Below are positions 61,583-64,000 of a DNA stretch of 64,000 nt, one piece after another (positions within the stretch are counted from its first letter, which is position 1; each line of letters starts with the position of its first letter). Origin of the DNA: Nocardioides sp. Iso805N (GTDB lineage: Bacteria; Actinomycetota; Actinomycetes; Propionibacteriales; Nocardioidaceae); NCBI RefSeq assembly GCF_000364605.1, contig NZ_KB822577.1, positions 248,001-312,000 of the forward strand, read 5' to 3'. A program made the translations under genes and the position numbers. The notes under the pieces are model-generated. The model saw nothing but the letters and a program-made list of their open reading frames with translations. It was not told the origin of the DNA and did no database searches.

Positions 61583-61900
61583 TCAGCTCCCGCGGTAGGT
61601 GGTGTAGGCGAAGGGGCTCAGCAGCAGCGCGACGTGGTAGTGCTCGTCGTCCTCGGTCTCGAACGTGACGTCGATGCCGGGATAGAACGTGGCGCGTCGC
61701 TGGCTCTCGAACCAGGGGCCGGTCGCGAAGCTCAGGGTGTGGACGCCTGCGGTCACCTCAGCGGCGACGCGGACCCGGCCGTCGGCGTCGGTGGTGCCCG
61801 AGCGGGTGGTGCCGTCGGCGAGCGTGAGCCGCAGACTCATCCCGGACGCCGCCCGGCCACGCTCGGCATCGAGGACGTGGGCGCTGATCGTGCAGCTCAT
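61583..61900 (-). CDS. uraH: 5-hydroxyisourate hydrolase (transthyretin-like)
   Basis: The 105-residue protein has the N-terminal ISAHVLDAERG with the active-site His8, a central TDADGRV turn, FYPGIDVTF and the diagnostic C-terminal tetrapeptide YRGS. It converts 5-hydroxyisourate to OHCU in urate breakdown. It overlaps the decarboxylase gene (ATGA). Confidence 0.95.
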   Translation of the reverse strand: MSCTISAHVLDAERGRAASGMSLRLTLADGTTRSGTTDADGRVRVAAEVTAGVHTLSFATGPWFESQRRATFYPGIDVTFETEDDEHYHVALLLSPFAYTTYRGS

Positions 61901-62397
61901 GCGGCGTCCTCGACGAGCGCGCTCAGCCGCAGCAGCGCGATCTGAGTCAGCTGCTGGTGGACGACCTCCGCCTCGGCGGCGTCGTCGTTGCCCAGGCGTT
62001 GCTCCAGCAGGAGGAGGAGCTCCTCGGCGCTGCGTCCCTTGGCGCGCACGAGGTAGACCTGGCCGAACCGCTCCTCGTAGCGCCGGTTCGCCTCGGCGAG
62101 TCGTCGCCGGACGTCGTCGTCGGACGCGACACCGGACTGCTCCGCATCCGACATCGCGGCACTCGCACCGGTCCCGCGGTGGCGCTCGCCGATGCGCGGA
62201 TGGTCCGCCAGCGCCTCGTCGACCTCGGTGCGCGTCCACTCCGAGGCCAGCCGCTCCGCATGGGCCAGGAGCGTCGTCCGGTCGGGATAGGGCCGCCCGG
62301 TCACCAGGCCCGAGACGAACGATCCGATCGAGGCGCAGGGCCGCACGTACGCCGCGGCGGCATCGGCGTCCATCGCGTTGAAGTCGACTATCTCCAA
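61897..62397 (-). CDS. uraD: OHCU decarboxylase
   Basis: The 166-residue all-helical enzyme makes S-allantoin from OHCU. The conserved ADHPRIGE block (catalytic His and Glu) and the YLVRAKGRSAEELL segment are present. The start is TTG 62397, preceded by GAGAGGGAC; no ATG gives the conserved N-terminus (EIVDFNAM). It is the first gene of the six-gene ureide operon ending with the RpiR gene. A urate oxidase gene is not in the window. Confidence 0.92.
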   Translation of the reverse strand: MEIVDFNAMDADAAAAYVRPCASIGSFVSGLVTGRPYPDRTTLLAHAERLASEWTRTEVDEALADHPRIGERHRGTGASAAMSDAEQSGVASDDDVRRRLAEANRRYEERFGQVYLVRAKGRSAEELLLLLEQRLGNDDAAEAEVVHQQLTQIALLRLSALVEDAA

Positions 62398-62441
62398 GGT
62401 TCCGTCCCTCTCGAGGTGGCACTGCGCCGTCGTGTCCCCTG

Positions 62442-62484
62442 ACCATAGGAAACAGATGTGACCGTCGATGAAACTCCAGTTTCA
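62442..62484 (-). promoter_or_regulatory. Ureide operon promoter with GAAAC-N4-GTTTC operator
   Basis: The palindrome TGAAACT-CC-AGTTTCA (62469-62484) overlaps the expected -35 region of a promoter with -10 TATGGT (62447-62442, minus strand). It matches the operator at 49620-49633. It lies 7 bp from the end of the amidase gene. Confidence 0.7.
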
Positions 62485-62490
62485 GTTCCG

Positions 62491-64000
62491 TTACGACCCG
62501 AGCCGGACGGCGAGGTCGAGCAGATCGCGGTCCCGGCCCGGCGCGGCGAGCAGGCACACGCCACAGGGCAGCCCGGCGGCGGTCCGCAGCGGGAGGCTCA
62601 CCGCCGGCAGCCCGCCCAGGCCGGCCAGGCAGGTCAGTCGCATCGTCGCGTCACGGGCCGCCTGGGCCTCGGCAGGCTCCGGGGCGACCGATGCCGCACT
62701 CGGCAGGACGAGCACGCGGTCGCCGACCAGCTCGCGGACGGCGTACCGGGCGGCCTGCACGACGTCCCACGCCGCGGCCGCCTGCTCGCGGGTGATGCTC
62801 GCCGCGACCTGGAAGCGTCCGCGGACGTCGGGCCCGAGGCTGTCCATCCGGGACGCGAGCCAACCGCCGTGCTCCTGCCAGGCCTCGAAGGCCTGCCAGG
62901 TCTGGAACGCCGCGAGCCATCCGCCGAGGTCGTCGAGCCGCCAGGACTCCCGTACGGCGTGGCCCGGCAGCCACTCCTCGATGGCAGTGGCGACGTCCGG
63001 CTGGGCCAGCCCGAGCAGGCTCGGCACGACGACCAGGTCGGAGGAACCGTGGACCGGTGCGGCGGGGAGCAGCACCTCGCCGACCTGTGACAGCAACGCG
63101 GCCGAGCGGGTCAGCCACCCGACCGTGTCGAAGGTGGGTGACAGCGGGACCACGCCGGTGCGGTCGACGGCGCCGTGCGTGGTCCGGACGCCGAAGAGAC
63201 CCTGGTAGGCGGCGGGCACGCGGATCGACCCGCCGGTGTCGGTGCCGAGACCGATGCTGGCGTGCCCGAGGCTCACAGCCGTGGCCGAGCCCGACGTCGA
63301 GCCGCCCGGGATCCGGTACGGCGCGCGCGGGTTGGGCGGCGTGCCGTAGTGGGCGTTCTGTCCGGCGAGGCTGTAGGCGAGCTCGTCGGTGCGTGCGATG
63401 CCGCGGATCGATGCTCCGGCCTCGAGCAGGGCGCGGACTGCGGCGGCGTACTCGGTCTCGGGCGCTGCCGCGGCGAGCCAGGCCGGGTTCCCCACGCCGA
63501 TCGGCTGGCCCTTGACCGCGTAGAGGTCCTTCACCGCGATGCTCTCCCCGCTCAGCGGTCCCGCCTGGAGGGGAGGAGCCAGCGGGTCGCCGACGACGCG
63601 CCACACCCGCGTGTCGAGAGCGGGTGCCGGCACCGCGACGTGGGCAGCCGTCACCTGCCAGCCGGCGAGCCCGCGCGAGCGGTCGGCGGAGCGTGCCCAC
63701 AGCTGGGTCTGCTGGCCGCGGCCGCCTCGGGCGAGCTCGGTGACGGCGACCACGAGGACGTGGTCGTCGTCGATCACCTGCACGTGGGTCTGCACGATCC
63801 TGCGCGGCGCGGCACCGCCGCGACGGCCACGGAACGCGCTGATCCGCTCGTGCCCGACCAGCAGCCCCTCCGCATCGCCGCGCAGGGTTCCGGGCTCCTC
63901 GGCGAAGAGCCGGTCGAGCATCGGCAGGTCGTCGGCCATCAGCGCCGACTCATAGGCGCGGAAGGCCGTCATCAGGCCGTCGGGCACGGGGCGCAGCACG
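62491..64000 (-). CDS. AtzH-like domain / amidase fusion (may extend past window)
   Basis: About 500 residues are visible. Residues 1-130 are an AtzH (DUF3225, NTF2-like) domain (FRAYESALMADDLPMLDRLF, GHERISAFRGRRG, VQTHVQVIDDD). The rest is an amidase-signature domain with the catalytic Lys in IAVKDLYAVKG, cis-Ser in GGSTSGSATAV and nucleophile Ser in GTDTGGSIRVPA. Similar proteins accompany oxalurate/oxamate or cyanurate degradation. As PucG forms oxalurate, oxalurate amidohydrolase activity is a reasonable guess. GTG 63999 is the earliest visible start; the true start may be outside. Confidence 0.82.
   Translation of the reverse strand, partial: VLRPVPDGLMTAFRAYESALMADDLPMLDRLFAEEPGTLRGDAEGLLVGHERISAFRGRRGGAAPRRIVQTHVQVIDDDHVLVVAVTELARGGRGQQTQLWARSADRSRGLAGWQVTAAHVAVPAPALDTRVWRVVGDPLAPPLQAGPLSGESIAVKDLYAVKGQPIGVGNPAWLAAAAPETEYAAAVRALLEAGASIRGIARTDELAYSLAGQNAHYGTPPNPRAPYRIPGGSTSGSATAVSLGHASIGLGTDTGGSIRVPAAYQGLFGVRTTHGAVDRTGVVPLSPTFDTVGWLTRSAALLSQVGEVLLPAAPVHGSSDLVVVPSLLGLAQPDVATAIEEWLPGHAVRESWRLDDLGGWLAAFQTWQAFEAWQEHGGWLASRMDSLGPDVRGRFQVAASITREQAAAAWDVVQAARYAVRELVGDRVLVLPSAASVAPEPAEAQAARDATMRLTCLAGLGGLPAVSLPLRTAAGLPCGVCLLAAPGRDRDLLDLAVRLGS

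Overview
The window is high-GC DNA with tightly packed genes, many GTG starts, 1-8 nt gene overlaps (ATGA, GTGA, TGATG) and TAnnnT -10 boxes. Together with purF-purM followed by a DUF3073 gene, a PcaD-PcaC fusion and several actinobacterial family variants, this points to an actinobacterium, most likely Nocardioidaceae (Nocardioides or a close relative). That assignment is inference from gene content and order. There is no phage, plasmid, IS element or CRISPR array. Two tRNA genes are present: tRNA-Phe(GAA) and tRNA-Glu(UUC).

Layout. 1-3.3 kb: two translationally coupled GAF-type sensor kinases on the minus strand; the second (cut by the window edge) has Glu in place of the phospho-acceptor His. 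3.4-6.4 kb: purF, purM and a DUF3073 protein. 6.4-13 kb: a hypothetical protein, a PlsC-type acyltransferase, a small hypothetical protein, tRNA-Phe, an L-2-hydroxyglutarate oxidase-like flavoprotein and three secreted or anchored proteins of unknown function. 13.1-20.4 kb: an ACT-domain malic enzyme, then a probable dimethylamine monooxygenase-type N-demethylase operon (heme protein, VanB-type reductase, DmmA-like protein), a soluble Cache-domain protein, a GntR regulator and a divergent APC permease. 20.4-34.2 kb: an aromatic catabolism supercluster. pcaHGBL (protocatechuate branch, IclR) and a hydroxylase, maleylacetate reductase and hydroxyquinol dioxygenase (hydroxyquinol branch, AraC) both lead to 3-oxoadipate, which pcaF, pcaI and pcaJ (LysR) would convert to acetyl-CoA and succinyl-CoA.

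34.3-44.1 kb: tRNA-Glu, a CPBP protease, and an unassigned set: MTA-phosphorylase-like enzyme, rhamnose-4-epimerase-like enzyme, membrane GT-C-like protein, GT2, DUF2064 nucleotidyl/glycosyltransferase, methyltransferase, membrane cytochrome b-molybdopterin fusion, small membrane protein, OmpR regulator and sensor kinase. This is the best candidate here for an undescribed system. 44.2-45.7 kb: an SDR and a divergent TetR repressor with two clear operators.

45.8-64 kb: nitrogen-compound catabolism. The minus-strand operon from 62.4 to 56.9 kb encodes OHCU decarboxylase, HIU hydrolase, allantoinase, allantoate amidohydrolase and ureidoglycine aminotransferase (ureide degradation) with its own RpiR regulator, followed upstream by an AtzH-amidase fusion that could act on oxalurate. 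Facing it, 47.2-56.8 kb holds amidohydrolases, an orphan VanB-type reductase, an ABC importer, a VAO-type flavoprotein, a creatininase-family hydrolase and a PNPOx-family protein: an unassigned uptake and degradation pathway. The same operator, GAAAC-N4-GTTTC, lies at the promoters of both blocks, so they are probably one regulon. At least ten genes have a TAnnnT box 6-7 nt before the start codon and are predicted to be leaderless.
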